Shown here one piece after another: positions 43,328 through 54,952 of a DNA stretch of 64,000 bases (within the stretch, counting starts at the first letter, position 1; the number at the start of each line of letters is the position of its first letter). Source of the stretch: Xenorhabdus anantnagensis. GTDB taxonomy: Bacteria; Pseudomonadota; Gammaproteobacteria; Enterobacterales; Enterobacteriaceae. The stretch lies in assembly GCF_028598555.1 (NCBI RefSeq), contig NZ_JAQRFN010000009.1, forward strand, positions 62,001 to 126,000, in the 5' to 3' direction. Made by a program: the position numbers and the translations under genes. The notes under the pieces are model-generated. The model worked only from the letters and a program-made list of their open reading frames with translations, had not been told where the DNA came from and made no database searches.

Positions 43328-46099
43328 ATGACAGAGGTAACCGTAAAATTACTGGCAGAAGAGATCCAGACATCGGAAGAACGTCTAATCCAGCAATTCG
43401 CTGATGCTGGCATTCAGAAAACCGCAACTGACTCTGTTTCCCAGAAAGAAAAAGAAGCTTTGCTGGCCCACCTTAACCGCGAACAAGGCGGTTCTGGCGG
43501 TCAGCCAGGTAAATTGACACTACAGCGTAAAACGCGCAGTACACTAAACGTTCCTGGCACCGGTGGCAAAAGTAAATCGGTAGCGATTGAAGTCCGCAAA
43601 AAACGCACATACGTAAACCGCGATGCCATTGAACAGGTTACAGCGGAAGAACAGGCACAGCGTGAAGCGGAAGAGAAAGCTCGGCGCGAGGCAGAAGAGA
43701 AGGCGCGGCTTGAAGCTGAAGCGAAACAACTCGCGGAAGAGCAAGCTAAACGTGTAGCTGAAGAAAAGGCGAAACGTGAAGCAGAAGAGAGCGCTCAACG
43801 TGAAGCAGAAGAAAAAGCCAAACGTGAAGAGGCTAAACTGTCTCAGCGTGAGGCGGTGGAAAAAGAAAAAGTGACTAAGCAACATACCGAAAACAAACAA
43901 AAATCAGTTCAGGCTGACTCTGCTGCGCAAAATGAAAAAGCGCGTCGTGAAGCGGAAGCTGCAAATTTAAAACGTAAAGCTGAAGAAGAAATGAGCCGTA
44001 AGGTGGAAGCAGAAGCTAAGCGTGTTGCAGAAGAAGCGCGTAAAATGGCAGAAGAGAATCAAGAAAAATGGTCTAATGTCTCTGATAACAATGAGAATAG
44101 TGACTACCACGTAACCACTTCCCGCTATGCTCGTGATGCGGAAGATGAAAATGACGCCAAAGTAGAAGGCGATCGTCGTTCCCGCTCCCGTGGCGGCAAA
44201 GCAGCCCGCCAGAAGAAGAATAACAAACATTCTGAATCGAAAGCAGATCGCGAAGAAGCGCGTGCAGTGGGTCGTAACAAAGGTAAACAACGTAAGCCTA
44301 GCACTTTACAGCAGAGCTTCAATAAACCTGTTGCTGCGGTTAACCGTGATGTCGTGATTGGTGAAACAATTACTGTAGCTGAATTAGCTAACAAAATGGC
44401 CGTTAAAGGTGCTCAGGTTATCAAAACCATGATGAACATGGGAGCAATGGTAACCATCAACCAAGTTATCGATCAAGAAACAGCGCAACTGGTTGCCGAA
44501 GAAATGGGGCACAAAGTTATCCTGCGTCGTGAAAACGAGCTGGAAGAAGCGCTGATGAGCGATCGTGATACGGGTGAAACTCTGGCAGAATATCGTGCTC
44601 CAGTTGTAACTATCATGGGCCACGTTGACCACGGTAAAACCTCTTTACTGGACTATATCCGCTCCACTAAAGTGGCTTCAGGAGAGGCTGGCGGCATTAC
44701 CCAGCACATTGGTGCGTATCATGTGAAAACTGAAAAAGGCATGATCACCTTCCTGGATACTCCAGGCCATGCTGCGTTTACTTCCATGCGTGCACGTGGT
44801 GCGAAGGCAACAGATATCGTTGTTCTGGTTGTAGCCGCGGATGATGGCGTGATGCCTCAGACCATAGAAGCTGTCCAGCATGCTAAAGCGGCCAACGTAC
44901 CGGTTGTTGTTGCTGTGAACAAGATCGATAAGCCAGAAGCTGATCCAGATCGTGTGAAGAATGAACTGTCGCAATACGGCATCATTCCAGAAGATTGGGG
45001 TGGTGAAACTCAGTTCATCAATGTGTCTGCTAAAGCAGGTCTTGGTATTGATGAATTGCTGGAGTCGATTTTGCTTCAGGCTGAAGTCCTTGAACTGAAA
45101 TCTGTACGTACTGGCATGGCGAATGGTGTGGTCATCGAATCCTTCTTGGATAAAGGCCGTGGCCCAGTTGCAACTATTCTGGTTCAGTCTGGTACTCTGA
45201 ACAAAGGCGATATTGTTCTGTGTGGCTTCGAATACGGTCGTATTCGTGCGATGCGTAATGAGTTAGGCCGTGAAGTGACCTCAGCTGGCCCATCTATCCC
45301 AGTGGAAATTTTGGGTCTGTCCAATGTTCCGTCTGCAGGTGATGAAGCGACTGTTGTTCGTGATGAGAAAAAAGCGCGTGAAGTGGCTCTGTATCGTCAG
45401 GGTAAATTCCGCGAAGTGAAATTGGCTCGTCAGCATAAGTCCAAGCTGGAAAATATCTTCGCCAACATGGAAGAAGGTAAAGTATCTGAGCTGAACATCG
45501 TTCTGAAAACTGATGTTCAGGGCACATGTGAAGCAATTTGTGATTCACTGCTGAAACTGTCCACTGATGAAGTGAAAGTGAAAATCATCGGTTCTGGTGT
45601 GGGTGGTATCACTGAAACTGACGCAACACTGGCAGCGGCATCCAACGCAATTATTCTGGGCTTTAACGTTCGTGCTGATGCTTCTGCGCGTCGTATCATC
45701 GAAAACGAAAGTCTGGATCTGCGTTACTACTCTGTTATCTATAACCTGATTGATGAGATCAAACAGGCAATGAGCGGTATGCTGGCACCAGAATATAAAC
45801 AGCAGATCATGGGTCTTGCCGAAGTTCGTGATGTATTTAAGTCACCGAAGTTTGGTGCAGTTGCTGGTTGTATGGTGACAGAAGGTTCCATCAAGCGTAA
45901 TAACCCGATCCGCGTACTGCGCAATAACGTCGTAATTTACGAAGGTGAATTGGAATCCTTGCGCCGCTTTAAGGATGACGTTAACGAAGTCCGTAATGGT
46001 ATGGAATGTGGTATCGGTGTGAAGAACTACAATGATGTTCGCGTTGGCGACATGATTGAAGTCTTTGAAGTGATTGAAATCAAACGCTCCATTGATTAA
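43328..46099 (+). CDS. infB: Translation initiation factor IF-2
   Basis: GTPase that places initiator tRNA on the 30S subunit. The N-terminus has the IF2N motif ([20 protein letters not shown]), then a long charged helix of REAEEKA-type repeats (about residues 105-245) and a second IF2N region ([20 protein letters not shown]). The G domain has [20 protein letters not shown] and NKID, followed by the C-terminal beta-barrel domains ending in EIKRSID. 923 residues, about 33 more than E. coli. Internal starts giving shorter IF2 forms are known in E. coli and were not assigned here. Confidence 0.97.
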   Translation: MTEVTVKLLAEEIQTSEERLIQQFADAGIQKTATDSVSQKEKEALLAHLNREQGGSGGQPGKLTLQRKTRSTLNVPGTGGKSKSVAIEVRKKRTYVNRDAIEQVTAEEQAQREAEEKARREAEEKARLEAEAKQLAEEQAKRVAEEKAKREAEESAQREAEEKAKREEAKLSQREAVEKEKVTKQHTENKQKSVQADSAAQNEKARREAEAANLKRKAEEEMSRKVEAEAKRVAEEARKMAEENQEKWSNVSDNNENSDYHVTTSRYARDAEDENDAKVEGDRRSRSRGGKAARQKKNNKHSESKADREEARAVGRNKGKQRKPSTLQQSFNKPVAAVNRDVVIGETITVAELANKMAVKGAQVIKTMMNMGAMVTINQVIDQETAQLVAEEMGHKVILRRENELEEALMSDRDTGETLAEYRAPVVTIMGHVDHGKTSLLDYIRSTKVASGEAGGITQHIGAYHVKTEKGMITFLDTPGHAAFTSMRARGAKATDIVVLVVAADDGVMPQTIEAVQHAKAANVPVVVAVNKIDKPEADPDRVKNELSQYGIIPEDWGGETQFINVSAKAGLGIDELLESILLQAEVLELKSVRTGMANGVVIESFLDKGRGPVATILVQSGTLNKGDIVLCGFEYGRIRAMRNELGREVTSAGPSIPVEILGLSNVPSAGDEATVVRDEKKAREVALYRQGKFREVKLARQHKSKLENIFANMEEGKVSELNIVLKTDVQGTCEAICDSLLKLSTDEVKVKIIGSGVGGITETDATLAAASNAIILGFNVRADASARRIIENESLDLRYYSVIYNLIDEIKQAMSGMLAPEYKQQIMGLAEVRDVFKSPKFGAVAGCMVTEGSIKRNNPIRVLRNNVVIYEGELESLRRFKDDVNEVRNGMECGIGVKNYNDVRVGDMIEVFEVIEIKRSID

Positions 46100-46174
46100 T
46101 ACCATCATCTATCCAATCGATTTATTCCATTCTTGGGGGGCTTAATGCCCCCCAAAATGTCAGGAGATATAACA

Positions 46175-46585
46175 ATGGCAAGAGAATTCAGTCGTACTCA
46201 ACGCGTTGCACAGGAAATGCAAAAAGAGATTGCCATCATCTTACAGCGCGAAGTCAAAGATCCCCGTATCGGAATGGCGACGGTCTCTGGTGTTGAGGTT
46301 TCCCGCGATCTGGCTTATGCCAAAGTATTTGTAACCTTTCTGAATGTACTGGTGGAAGGCCATGATTCAGATAGGGTGGAAGAAGGTATCAAGGCATTGA
46401 ACGAAGCTTCTGGTTTTATTCGTTCCCTGCTGGGTAAAGCGATGCGTCTGCGTGTCATTCCTGAACTGACATTTTCTTATGATAGTTCTTTGGTGGAAGG
46501 GATGCGTATGTCGAACTTGGTCAGCAACGTCGTTAAAAACGATGAAAAGCGTCGTTCATCTGCGGATCACAATGAGGAAAAGTGA
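46175..46585 (+). CDS. rbfA: Ribosome-binding factor A
   Basis: KH-like cold-shock protein acting in late 30S maturation. The ATG at 46175 ([20 protein letters not shown]) follows AGGAGATA and matches E. coli; the frame is open 14 codons further upstream. Conserved segments include [35 protein letters not shown] and [20 protein letters not shown]. 136 residues. Its stop overlaps the truB ATG by one base. Confidence 0.97.
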   Translation: MAREFSRTQRVAQEMQKEIAIILQREVKDPRIGMATVSGVEVSRDLAYAKVFVTFLNVLVEGHDSDRVEEGIKALNEASGFIRSLLGKAMRLRVIPELTFSYDSSLVEGMRMSNLVSNVVKNDEKRRSSADHNEEK

Positions 46586-47535
46586 TGGGACGCCGTCGTA
46601 GAGGCCGTGCTATACACGGTGTACTGTTGCTGGATAAGCCACAGGATATTTCCTCCAATGATGCGTTGCAGAAAGTAAGGCGGATTTTCAATGCCAATAA
46701 GGCGGGTCATACTGGTGCACTAGATCCATTGGCAACAGGTATGTTGCCGATTTGTCTTGGTGAAGCCACCAAATTTTCCCAATTCTTGCTGGATTCTGAC
46801 AAACGCTATCGTGTGATTGCCCGTTTGGGACAGCGTACGGATACTTCGGATTCACATGGGACAATCATTAGTGAACGTGAAGTAAAAATCACCGAATCTC
46901 AGCTTGATGCTGCATTGGATACATTCCGTGGTGATACCATGCAGGTTCCTTCCATGTACTCTGCATTGAAACATCAAGGAAAACCGCTATACGAATATGC
47001 CCGTAAGGGGATTGAAGTTGAGCGGGAAGCACGCCCTATCACTGTTTATGAATTACAATTCATTCGCTGGGAAGGGAATGAGCTGGAATTAGAAATACAC
47101 TGTTCCAAGGGAACTTACATTCGAACCATCATTGATGACTTAGGGGAACTTTTGGGCTGTGGCGCTCATGTCATTTACTTGCGTCGTTTGCAGGTTGCCA
47201 ATTACCCCAATCAAAGAATGGTAACGTTGGAACAGTTACATGAATTAAAACAACAGGCTGAAGATCAAGCGATTGAGGCGTGGGAATTGCTTGATCCATT
47301 GTTGCTACCAATGGATACCGCCGTCGCCCATTTTCCTGTCATCCACTTAACATCCGTGGTTGCGTCTTACTTTAAACAAGGCCAACCCGTTCGAAGCAAA
47401 CATAATTTGTCTTCAAATGAATGGGTGAGGGTCACCGAAGGAGATGAAAATAAATTCATCGGCATTGCGGTGATTGATGATGACGGCTTAGTGGCTCCAC
47501 GTCGCCTGGTTGTTGAAGAAACAGAAATCGAATAA
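46585..47535 (+). CDS. truB: tRNA pseudouridine(55) synthase TruB
   Basis: Makes the conserved pseudouridine 55 in the T-loop of tRNAs. The catalytic motif [12 protein letters not shown] contains Asp47, and [19 protein letters not shown], the [19 protein letters not shown] segment and the C-terminal PUA domain are present. The ATG at 46585 lies six bases after GAGGA and overlaps the rbfA stop; the adjacent GTG at 46582 is less likely. 316 residues (E. coli 314). Confidence 0.96.
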   Translation: MGRRRRGRAIHGVLLLDKPQDISSNDALQKVRRIFNANKAGHTGALDPLATGMLPICLGEATKFSQFLLDSDKRYRVIARLGQRTDTSDSHGTIISEREVKITESQLDAALDTFRGDTMQVPSMYSALKHQGKPLYEYARKGIEVEREARPITVYELQFIRWEGNELELEIHCSKGTYIRTIIDDLGELLGCGAHVIYLRRLQVANYPNQRMVTLEQLHELKQQAEDQAIEAWELLDPLLLPMDTAVAHFPVIHLTSVVASYFKQGQPVRSKHNLSSNEWVRVTEGDENKFIGIAVIDDDGLVAPRRLVVEETEIE

Positions 47536-47607
47536 TGATAGCAACCGACAAGGAATTTAAAGCAGGCAAATTGAGTAAGAGCACAGAATGACGATGATTG
47601 TGCTGTC

Positions 47608-47636
47608 TTGCGCTTCACTTATTTGCAGCGTAGAAT
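47608..47636 (+). promoter_or_regulatory. Sigma70-type promoter of rpsO
   Basis: TTGCGC (47608-47613), 17-bp spacer, TAGAAT (47631-47636), about 75 bp before the rpsO start. The transcript leader between them would carry the S15-binding translational operator known in E. coli; its pseudoknot was not modelled. Confidence 0.7.
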
Positions 47637-47710
47637 ACCGCGTCTATATATGAGTTGCTGAATTAGAGATCGGCACTTGTCATTTTAAATTACATATTTG
47701 GAGTTATACT

Positions 47711-47980
47711 ATGTCTCTAAGTACTGCTGAAAAAGCACAGATTATTACTGAATTCGGTCGCGGCGCTAACGACAGTGGTTCCAGCGAAGTTCAGATCGCA
47801 CTGCTGACTGCTGACATCAACCAATTGCAAGGTCACTTTTCAGAGCACAAAAAAGATCACCACAGCCGTCGTGGTCTGCTGAGAAAAGTTGCACAGCGTC
47901 GTAAACTGCTGAGCTACCTGAAGGGTAAAGATTTGGCACGTTATACTGCTCTGATTGAGCGTCTGGGACTGCGTCGCTAA
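47711..47980 (+). CDS. rpsO: 30S ribosomal protein S15
   Basis: 89-residue primary 16S rRNA-binding protein. [48 protein letters not shown] and the terminus [12 protein letters not shown] are canonical. A TTTGGAG site precedes the ATG. It is followed by a terminator and pnp, as in E. coli. Confidence 0.98.
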   Translation: MSLSTAEKAQIITEFGRGANDSGSSEVQIALLTADINQLQGHFSEHKKDHHSRRGLLRKVAQRRKLLSYLKGKDLARYTALIERLGLRR

Positions 47981-47997
47981 TCGATGTGTTTCAGTGG

Positions 47998-48022
47998 AAA
48001 GGGGCCTAATCGGGCCCCTTTT
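47998..48022 (+). terminator. Intrinsic terminator after rpsO
   Basis: AAAGGGGCC and GGCCCCTTT pair around a short loop, followed by TCTTC. In E. coli the equivalent terminator allows read-through into pnp. Confidence 0.8.
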
Positions 48023-48123
48023 CTTCTAGGAAACGGAATCGATAGAAACCGGCATAGAGAGATTTAAACACTATTTTTACCGTTTTTTACCGTTTCTAAA
48101 ATTTAAACCTCTTCCGCTACAGT

Positions 48124-48181
48124 GACTCGCGCGGCTAATGAGAGTCCTTAAAGGAGTGAGCACTGTCATTAGTCGTGAGGG
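48124..48181 (+). promoter_or_regulatory. pnp leader stem (RNase III-type processing site)
   Basis: CTCGCGCGGCTAATGAGAGT pairs imperfectly with the complementary strand of ACTGTCATTAGTCGTGAGG, closing on a small inner CCTTAAAGG hairpin. Position and shape match the E. coli pnp leader, which is cut by RNase III and then destabilised by PNPase itself for autocontrol. The same spacer encodes the SraG small RNA in several enterobacteria; its presence here was not established. Confidence 0.6.
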
Positions 48182-48250
48182 TGTAGCAAGAAGAGAAAAT
48201 CCATTGTTGTCGTTCTTTTAAAATGACAACACTAACAAAGGAACATTATT

Positions 48251-50389
48251 TTGCTAAATCCGATTGTTCGTAAATTCCAGTATGGTCAACACACTGTGAC
48301 CATCGAAACCGGCATGATGGCTCGTCAGGCGACAGCAGCCGTTATGGTAAGTATGGATGACACTGCGGTATTTGTAACCGTTGTAGGTCAAAAGAAAGCC
48401 AAAGCAGGTCAGAACTTTTTCCCTCTGACTGTTAACTATCAGGAGCGTACTTACGCTGCTGGCCGTATTCCGGGAAGTTTCTTCCGTCGCGAAGGTCGTC
48501 CGGGAGAAGGTGAAACATTGGTTGCTCGTCTTATCGACCGTCCTCTACGCCCTCTGTTCCCAGAAGGTTTCCTGAATGAAGTTCAAATCATCGCGACAGT
48601 CGTTTCTGTTAACCCACAAGTAAACCCTGATATTGTTGCCATGATTGGCGCTTCTGCTGTATTGGCATTGTCTGGTATCCCATTCAATGGCCCAATTGGT
48701 GCTGCGCGTGTTGGCTACGTCAATGATCAGTACGTACTGAACCCAACCAGTGATGAGCTGAAAAACAGCCGTCTGGATCTGGTCGTTGCAGGTACTGAAG
48801 GTGCGGTACTGATGGTAGAATCCGAAGCGGAGCTGCTGACGGAAGAACAAATGTTGGGTGCAGTGGTGTTTGGTCACGAGCAACAACAGATTGTGATTGA
48901 TAACATCAATGCATTAGTCGCTGAAGCGGGCAAAGAGAAATGGGATTGGTCACCAGAGTCCATCAATCAATCTCTGCACGATCGCGTTGCGGAACTGGCT
49001 GAAAGCCGTCTGGGTGATGCTTATCGCATTACTGAGAAGCAGGAGCGTTACGCTCAGGTTGATATCATCAAAGAAGAAGTCTCTGCGGTTATCCTGGCAG
49101 AATCTGCGGAAAAAGGCATTGAACTGGAAGAAGCAGAAATTCTTGACGTTCTGTCTGTTCTGGAGAAAAACGTTGTTCGTGGTCGTGTCCTGCGTGGTGA
49201 GCCTCGTATTGATGGCCGTGAAAAAGACATGGTTCGTGCTCTGGATGTTCGCACAGGCGTACTGCCACGTACTCATGGTTCATCTCTGTTCACCCGTGGT
49301 GAAACTCAGGCACTGGTTGCTGCGACACTGGGTACAGAGCGTGATGCTCAAGTTATTGATGAACTGATGGGTGAGCGTACAGACCGCTTCCTGTTCCATT
49401 ATAACTTCCCTCCATACTCTGTAGGTGAAACAGGCATGGTCGGTTCACCAAAACGTCGTGAAATTGGTCACGGTCGTCTGGCAAAACGTGGTGTATTGGC
49501 TGTAATGCCAAGCATCAACGAATTCCCATATACCGTTCGTGTAGTTTCTGAAATCACTGAATCCAACGGTTCTTCTTCTATGGCTTCTGTCTGTGGTGCT
49601 TCATTGGCACTGATGGATGCTGGCGTGCCAATCAAGGCTGCCGTTGCAGGTATCGCAATGGGTCTGGTGAAAGAAGGGGATAACTTTGTTGTTCTGTCTG
49701 ACATTCTGGGTGACGAAGATCATCTGGGCGACATGGACTTTAAAGTTGCAGGTAGCCGTGATGGTGTCAGCGCATTGCAAATGGACATCAAAATCGAAGG
49801 CATTACCCGTGAAATCATGCAGATTGCTCTGAATCAGGCTAAAGGTGCCCGTCTGCACATCCTTAATGTAATGGAGCAAGCAATTCAGGGTCCACGCAAT
49901 GATATTTCTGAATTTGCACCACGTATCCACACTATCAAGATCAATCCAGACAAGATCAAAGATGTAATTGGTAAAGGTGGTTCCGTGATCCGCGCATTGA
50001 CGGAAGAAACAGGCACCACCATTGAAATCGAAGATGATGGTACAGTGAAGATAGCGGCGACTGACAGTGATAAAGCACGTCATGCCATCAGTCGTATTGA
50101 AGAAATTACAGCTGAAGTTGAAGTTGGTCGTATTTATAGTGGTAAAGTTACCCGTATTGTTGATTTTGGTGCATTTGTTGCCATCGGCGGCGGTAAAGAA
50201 GGGCTGGTACATATCTCTCAGATCGCGGACAAACGTGTAGAGAAAGTCACTGATTACCTGCAAATCGGGCAAGAAGTTCCTGTGAAGGTGTTGGAAATTG
50301 ATCGTCAGGGTCGTATCCGCCTGAGCATGAAAGAAGCCCTGATCACGACTGATGAAGTACAACAGTCAACAGAATCATCAGTAGAATAA
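48251..50389 (+). CDS. pnp: Polyribonucleotide nucleotidyltransferase (PNPase)
   Basis: Phosphorolytic 3'-5' exoribonuclease, core of the RNA degradosome. It starts at TTG, as in E. coli, after an AAGGA site. Two RNase PH-like domains are joined by an alpha-helical segment; the second has [20 protein letters not shown] and [16 protein letters not shown]. Then come KH ([20 protein letters not shown]) and S1 ([20 protein letters not shown]) domains. 712 residues; the C-terminal tail after S1 differs from E. coli. Confidence 0.98.
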   Translation: MLNPIVRKFQYGQHTVTIETGMMARQATAAVMVSMDDTAVFVTVVGQKKAKAGQNFFPLTVNYQERTYAAGRIPGSFFRREGRPGEGETLVARLIDRPLRPLFPEGFLNEVQIIATVVSVNPQVNPDIVAMIGASAVLALSGIPFNGPIGAARVGYVNDQYVLNPTSDELKNSRLDLVVAGTEGAVLMVESEAELLTEEQMLGAVVFGHEQQQIVIDNINALVAEAGKEKWDWSPESINQSLHDRVAELAESRLGDAYRITEKQERYAQVDIIKEEVSAVILAESAEKGIELEEAEILDVLSVLEKNVVRGRVLRGEPRIDGREKDMVRALDVRTGVLPRTHGSSLFTRGETQALVAATLGTERDAQVIDELMGERTDRFLFHYNFPPYSVGETGMVGSPKRREIGHGRLAKRGVLAVMPSINEFPYTVRVVSEITESNGSSSMASVCGASLALMDAGVPIKAAVAGIAMGLVKEGDNFVVLSDILGDEDHLGDMDFKVAGSRDGVSALQMDIKIEGITREIMQIALNQAKGARLHILNVMEQAIQGPRNDISEFAPRIHTIKINPDKIKDVIGKGGSVIRALTEETGTTIEIEDDGTVKIAATDSDKARHAISRIEEITAEVEVGRIYSGKVTRIVDFGAFVAIGGGKEGLVHISQIADKRVEKVTDYLQIGQEVPVKVLEIDRQGRIRLSMKEALITTDEVQQSTESSVE

Positions 50390-50403
50390 ATTTGACGTAA
50401 AGG

Positions 50404-50433
50404 GCGGCGTCCTGTAAAAAGGGCGCCGTTTAT
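50404..50433 (+). terminator. Probable terminator after pnp
   Basis: CGGCGTCC and GGCGCCG form a bulged stem around TGTAAAAAG, followed by a short TTT. Confidence 0.5.
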
Positions 50434-50569
50434 CTCAATAGTTTTCGAGTTGTTGTTTACAGTAACTTGAAATATGAGAGAAAGTTAATTTTGGGCAAGA
50501 AGCCTGAAACATACAATGTGGGTGGAGTAACAGGGCATTCTGATTAATGTCTGACTTCGGGAGTGGGAA

Positions 50570-51454
50570 ATGAATTCTTTTCTGCGCTGGTATTATGTTG
50601 CGGCTATTTTTCTTCTTGTAGGATGTAGCAGCAATGGGTGGCGTAAAAATGAAGTTATTGCTATTCCATTACAGCCTGCATTGCAACAAGAGGTTATCCT
50701 GGCCCGCATAGAACAAATACTTGCGAGTCGGTCTCTTACAGAAGATGAGTATGCACAGCTTTTATATGAGCGCGGTGTGCTGTATGATAGCCTTGGGCTG
50801 AGAGCACTGGCACAGAATGATTTTTCAGTGGCTTTGTCTATCCGTCCTGATATTCCTGATATTTTTAATTATCTAGGAATTTATTTTACGCAGGCAGGCA
50901 ATTTTGATTCTGCCTATGAAGCGTTTGATTCTGTTTTAGAGCTTGATCCAACTTACAATTACGCGCGAATGAATCGCGGCATTTCACTGTATTACGGTGG
51001 CCGTTATCGATTGGCGCAGGATGATCTGCAGGCGTTTTATCAAGACAATCCGAATGATCCCATCCGTTCGTTGTGGTTGTACCTTGTGGAAGAAAAAATT
51101 GATTCTAAGGTTGCAATGACGAATTTGTCGTACCATTTTGACAAAGCGAACCGAGGGCTATGGGGCTGGAATATCGTTGAATTCTATTTGGGCAAAATCA
51201 GTGAAAAAACACTGATGGAGCGTTTACAACAGAACTCAACGGATAACACTTCGCTCGCTGAGCATCTCAGTGAAACTGACTTCTATTTAGGTAAACATTA
51301 CCTAAGTCTGGGGGATGAGGATAGCGCAGTTGCGTTATTCAAGCTGACGGTAGCTAACAATGTCCATCACTTTGTTGAGCACCGCTACGCATTGTTGGAA
51401 TTGGCGTTACTAGGCCAAAAACAAGATGACTTATCGGAATCGAACCAACAATAG
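50570..51454 (+). CDS. nlpI: Lipoprotein NlpI (TPR)
   Basis: Outer-membrane-anchored TPR lipoprotein that in E. coli scaffolds peptidoglycan hydrolases and presents MepS to the Prc protease. The lipobox LLVGC places the lipidated cysteine at residue 19. TPR helices are recognisable: [40 protein letters not shown] and [20 protein letters not shown]. 294 residues, the E. coli length. It lies between pnp and yrbN-deaD as in E. coli. Confidence 0.97.
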   Translation: MNSFLRWYYVAAIFLLVGCSSNGWRKNEVIAIPLQPALQQEVILARIEQILASRSLTEDEYAQLLYERGVLYDSLGLRALAQNDFSVALSIRPDIPDIFNYLGIYFTQAGNFDSAYEAFDSVLELDPTYNYARMNRGISLYYGGRYRLAQDDLQAFYQDNPNDPIRSLWLYLVEEKIDSKVAMTNLSYHFDKANRGLWGWNIVEFYLGKISEKTLMERLQQNSTDNTSLAEHLSETDFYLGKHYLSLGDEDSAVALFKLTVANNVHHFVEHRYALLELALLGQKQDDLSESNQQ

Positions 51455-51482
51455 CTGACGAACATATTCACGACAGATTTTA

Positions 51483-51520
51483 AAGTCCACATCTCTAGAG
51501 GTGGGGGCTTGTTTGTTCGT
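51483..51520 (+). terminator. Probable terminator after nlpI
   Basis: AAGTCCACATCTC and its imperfect complement TAGAGGTGGGGGCTT form a long stem with mismatches and G-T pairs, followed by a T-rich GTTTGTTCGTTT. Confidence 0.45.
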
Positions 51521-51554
51521 TTAATAACATAATTTGAGCCAGTTCACATTTTAA

Positions 51555-51635
51555 ATGAAAATGACAGAAATTCTTTTCACTGTGTTATGTAGACTGGCCG
51601 CCACGATTAATGAGGCACCATTACATGACCACTGA
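51555..51635 (+). CDS. yrbN: Small protein YrbN, overlapping the deaD start
   Basis: A 26-codon ORF directly upstream of deaD and overlapping its start by 11 bases in a different frame. The product begins [16 protein letters not shown] and ends APLHDH. It shares the LCRLAA core, a following I-N-x-E-A-like segment and the length (26 residues) with E. coli YrbN, which occupies the same place. No strong ribosome-binding site is visible. The overlap suggests translational coupling with deaD; its own function is unknown. Confidence 0.75.
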   Translation: MKMTEILFTVLCRLAATINEAPLHDH

Positions 51636-53580
51636 GACTGAAATCTCTTTTGCTGATTTAGGTTTATCAGCCCCTATTCTTTCTGCACTGGAAGGCTTGG
51701 GCTATGAAAAGCCTTCTCCTATTCAACAACAATGTATTCCTCACCTGCTGAACGGCTGTGACGTGCTGGGCATGGCACAGACGGGTAGTGGTAAAACTGC
51801 GGCATTCAGCTTGCCTTTATTGCATAACATTGATGCTGAACTTAAAGCTCCACAAATCCTTGTGTTAGCACCAACCCGTGAACTGGCGGTACAGGTTGCT
51901 GAAGCGTGTTCAGAGTTCTCCAAGCATATGCGTAATGTGAATGTTGTTGCACTTTACGGTGGGCAGCGTTACGACGTTCAATTACGCGCATTGCGTCAAG
52001 GGCCACAAGTTGTGGTGGGAACGCCAGGCCGTCTGTTAGATCACTTGAAACGTGGAACATTGGATCTGTCCAATCTGAAAGGTCTGGTACTGGATGAAGC
52101 CGACGAAATGTTGCGTATGGGCTTTATCGAAGATGTTGAAAACATCATGAGCCAGATCCCTGCTGAACACCAGACAGCTCTGTTCTCAGCAACTATGCCT
52201 GAAGCGATTCGCCGCATTACCCGTCGTTTCATGAATAACCCACAGGAAGTTCGTATTCAGAGCAATGTCACCAACCGTCCTGACATCAGCCAGAGCTATT
52301 GGTCTGTTTACGGCGTGCGCAAAAACGAAGCGCTGGTACGTTTCCTTGAAGCAGAAGATTTTGATGCTGCGATTATTTTCGTACGTACCAAAAATGCAAC
52401 GTTGGAAGTGGCAGAAACTCTGGAGCGTAACGGTTACAACTCAGCAGCACTGAATGGTGACATGAACCAGGCTTTGCGCGAACAAACACTTGAGCGCTTG
52501 AAAAATGGCCGTTTGGACATTCTGATTGCGACTGATGTAGCCGCTCGTGGTTTGGATGTTGAACGCATTAGTTTGGTTGTTAACTACGACATCCCAATGG
52601 ATGCAGAATCTTATGTACACCGTATCGGTCGTACTGGTCGTGCAGGCCGTGCAGGTCGTGCCCTGTTGTTTGTTGAAAACCGCGAGCGTCGTTTGCTGCG
52701 TAACATTGAACGCACCATGAAACTGACAATCCCAGAAGTTGAACTGCCGAACGCAGAACTTCTGGGTCAGCGTCGTCTGGAGAAATTTGCCGCTAATGTT
52801 CAGCAACAATTAGAAAGCAGCGATCTGGATCAGTACCGTGCATTGCTGTCTAAGCTGGGCACCGGTGATGAACTGGATATGGAAACACTGGCAGCAGCCT
52901 TGCTGAAAATGGCACAGGGTGAGCGCCCACTTATTCTGCCACCAGACCCAGTGCGCCGTCCTCGTCGTGAATTCAACGATCGTGATGACCGTCGTCGTAA
53001 TGGCAGCAGTTTTGGTGAGCGTGATCGCGGTGACCGAAGTGACAGAGGTGACAAAGCTGACAGAGGTGATCGTCCTCGTCGTGAACGTCGTGACGTAGGT
53101 GACATGGAACTGTATCGCATTGATGTGGGTCGTGATGATGGTGTTGAAGTTCGCCATATCGTGGGCGCAATTGCAAACGAAGGTGATATCAGCAGCCGTT
53201 ACATCGGCAATATCAAACTGTTTGCGACTCATTCCACGATTGAGCTGCCAAAAGGGATGCCAGGTGAATTATTGTCTCACTTCACCCGTACCCGTATTTT
53301 GAACAAACCACTGAACATGCAGCTGTTGGGCGATGCACAACCATTTGAACGCCGTGAGCGTCGTGGTGGTGGTCGCAATGGTAACGGCAGTAATGGTGGT
53401 AACGGCGGTAATGGCGGCAATGGCCCACGTCGTGACCGTGAGGGTTTCGGCAATAACGGTGGTCGTCGTTTTAACAGCGAACGTCGTGGTGGTGGTGAGC
53501 GTAGTTCTTTCCGCGGTCGCAGCAACGATGATTCCAATGGTGGCGCATCTCGTCGTCGTCAAAGCAGTGGCAACGTATAA
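51625..53580 (+). CDS. deaD: ATP-dependent RNA helicase DeaD (CsdA)
   Basis: Cold-shock DEAD-box helicase for 50S assembly and mRNA unwinding. Motifs in order: Q motif ([13 protein letters not shown]), [18 protein letters not shown] (VLDEADEML), SAT, and the C-terminal [11 protein letters not shown]. Then the DbpA-like RNA-binding domain ([20 protein letters not shown]) and an Arg/Gly/Asn-rich tail. The ATG at 51625 ([19 protein letters not shown]) lies after TGAGG and matches the E. coli start position; an in-frame ATG at 51610 overlaps that site. 651 residues (E. coli 629), mainly because of the tail. Confidence 0.97.
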   Translation: MTTETEISFADLGLSAPILSALEGLGYEKPSPIQQQCIPHLLNGCDVLGMAQTGSGKTAAFSLPLLHNIDAELKAPQILVLAPTRELAVQVAEACSEFSKHMRNVNVVALYGGQRYDVQLRALRQGPQVVVGTPGRLLDHLKRGTLDLSNLKGLVLDEADEMLRMGFIEDVENIMSQIPAEHQTALFSATMPEAIRRITRRFMNNPQEVRIQSNVTNRPDISQSYWSVYGVRKNEALVRFLEAEDFDAAIIFVRTKNATLEVAETLERNGYNSAALNGDMNQALREQTLERLKNGRLDILIATDVAARGLDVERISLVVNYDIPMDAESYVHRIGRTGRAGRAGRALLFVENRERRLLRNIERTMKLTIPEVELPNAELLGQRRLEKFAANVQQQLESSDLDQYRALLSKLGTGDELDMETLAAALLKMAQGERPLILPPDPVRRPRREFNDRDDRRRNGSSFGERDRGDRSDRGDKADRGDRPRRERRDVGDMELYRIDVGRDDGVEVRHIVGAIANEGDISSRYIGNIKLFATHSTIELPKGMPGELLSHFTRTRILNKPLNMQLLGDAQPFERRERRGGGRNGNGSNGGNGGNGGNGPRRDREGFGNNGGRRFNSERRGGGERSSFRGRSNDDSNGGASRRRQSSGNV

Positions 53581-53664
53581 GATAACGTATAAGTACATAC
53601 GAATGTCTGATTGACTTGCTTGATTCATTCATTGCGTTGAAAATATCGCAATAATGGATTGAAT

Positions 53665-53700
53665 AAAGCCCTTTCTCCGTAAGAAGAAAGGGCTTTTTCT
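53665..53700 (+). terminator. Intrinsic terminator after deaD
   Basis: AAAGCCCTTTCT/AGAAAGGGCTTT 12-bp stem with an eight-base loop and a T-run. Confidence 0.9.
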
Positions 53701-53774
53701 ATTTATAAAATATGATCTTATAGCATATGATTATTTATGGCATATGTTTATGTCTGATGAAATTCGAATTGAAT

Positions 53775-54179
53775 TCAGGCCGCTTTCTTGATGATACGTT
53801 TGTTTAATTCGGCTTTGGCCTCGGTATCTGAAAGTAAGTGCTCACCTTGATGAATGACCACTTTCTTTAACCTGCCTTTGAAACTAACATGCGTTACTTC
53901 CTGCAAAATCCGTTCTTCCACAGAGCACAGCCCTCCTTCGCTTTGCTCCAATGGATGAACCAGTACACGGTGTTTACACTCAAAAATCTGCTTAATGCCT
54001 TTCAGAAAGCCATGCTGATGAAGCAGGGTATGTAACTGAAATTTTGCATCATAAAAATCACCGATAAGTAAACGTGACGTACTGAAATTTCCCTCAATCT
54101 CCATCTCTTTCTGATTATTGAGGTTTTTTAGGATCATTCTATTGGTCTTAATTTTGAGATAAAAATCAGCCAAGGGCAT
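53775..54179 (-). CDS. Small MreB-like (rod-shape-related) protein
   Basis: 134 residues without signal peptide or membrane segment. The middle (RVLVHPLEQSEGGLCSVEER, then ILQEV and KKVVIHQGEHLL) resembles the MreB region that reads RVLVCVPVGATQVERRAI followed by GAREVFLIEEP, but the ATP-binding halves of an actin fold are missing. Similar short enterobacterial proteins are often labelled rod shape-determining protein; a role in cell shape is not shown. It is convergent with deaD and lies downstream of btsR on the minus strand. Confidence 0.6.
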   Translation of the reverse strand: MPLADFYLKIKTNRMILKNLNNQKEMEIEGNFSTSRLLIGDFYDAKFQLHTLLHQHGFLKGIKQIFECKHRVLVHPLEQSEGGLCSVEERILQEVTHVSFKGRLKKVVIHQGEHLLSDTEAKAELNKRIIKKAA

Positions 54180-54230
54180 CTCCTTTATTTATTTTCCTGT
54201 AGGATCAGGAGATTATGCCCTAAGCGATGA

Positions 54231-54950
54231 TTAATTTAACCCCAATTCTTCTTTTAGGGGTTTCAGATAACGACGACTCACGGGAATACGTTTATCATTG
54301 CTTAGAACCAGTTCTGCTTGTCCGCTTTCGACAAAAACAATTTCCCGCAAATGGGTCATATTGACGAGATATTGGCGATGGCAACGAGTCAGTGAAGTAC
54401 GGGTTTCCAGAGTGCGCAGAGTCAACTCGGTAAAGCCTTCCTGTCCGTTGGCGCTCATGACATAGACACCACTTATCCGGGAAGTGACATACAGTACATC
54501 ACCCAATGGCATCAACCAGATCCGGCTATGCCCAGTACAGGGAATGTATTTCAGTTGCTCATCTTCGCGTTGCAGATCTGCCAAATTCTGTTTTTGATAA
54601 CCGGAACGCAGCCGTTGCAACGTCTTACACAAACGCTCTTTTTCCAGCGGTTTTAACAAATAATCGAAAGCGTGCTCTTCAAAGGCTTGCACCGCATACT
54701 CATCAAAAGCGGTCAAAAAGACAATATAAGGGCGATGCTCAGGATCGAGCATACTGACCATTTCAAGCCCAGTAATGCGGGGCATTTGAATATCAAGGAA
54801 AACGACATCGGGTTTCAGACGATGGATAGCACCGATTGCTTCCACTGCATTGGCACATTCACCGATGATTTGAATATCCTTTTTCTCTTCCAGCAGACAA
54901 CGTAGGTTCTCACGTGCCAGAGGTTCATCATCAACAATCAATACATTCAT
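54231..54950 (-). CDS. btsR: Two-component response regulator BtsR (LytTR)
   Basis: Receiver domain (residues 1-115) with phosphoacceptor Asp53 in [10 protein letters not shown], acidic pair Asp7/Asp8, and Lys102-type KPL near residue 101; then a LytTR DNA-binding domain ([20 protein letters not shown], then [20 protein letters not shown]). Matches E. coli BtsR (YehT) end to end. In E. coli BtsSR activates the pyruvate transporter gene btsT when extracellular pyruvate is present. The stop of btsS and the start here are two bases apart, so kinase and regulator are co-transcribed. Confidence 0.93.
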   Translation of the reverse strand: MNVLIVDDEPLARENLRCLLEEKKDIQIIGECANAVEAIGAIHRLKPDVVFLDIQMPRITGLEMVSMLDPEHRPYIVFLTAFDEYAVQAFEEHAFDYLLKPLEKERLCKTLQRLRSGYQKQNLADLQREDEQLKYIPCTGHSRIWLMPLGDVLYVTSRISGVYVMSANGQEGFTELTLRTLETRTSLTRCHRQYLVNMTHLREIVFVESGQAELVLSNDKRIPVSRRYLKPLKEELGLN

Positions 54951-54952
54951 AC

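Noticed and set aside
49601-50362. 253-codon open frame on the minus strand inside pnp
   Set aside because: Lies wholly opposite the conserved 3' half of pnp; His/Asn/Thr-rich product without recognisable domains and no ribosome-binding site, as expected for an antisense shadow.
53333-53614. 93-codon Val-rich plus-strand frame inside deaD
   Set aside because: Alternative frame of the Gly/Asn/Arg repeat region; composition is an artefact of GGT and CGT codons.
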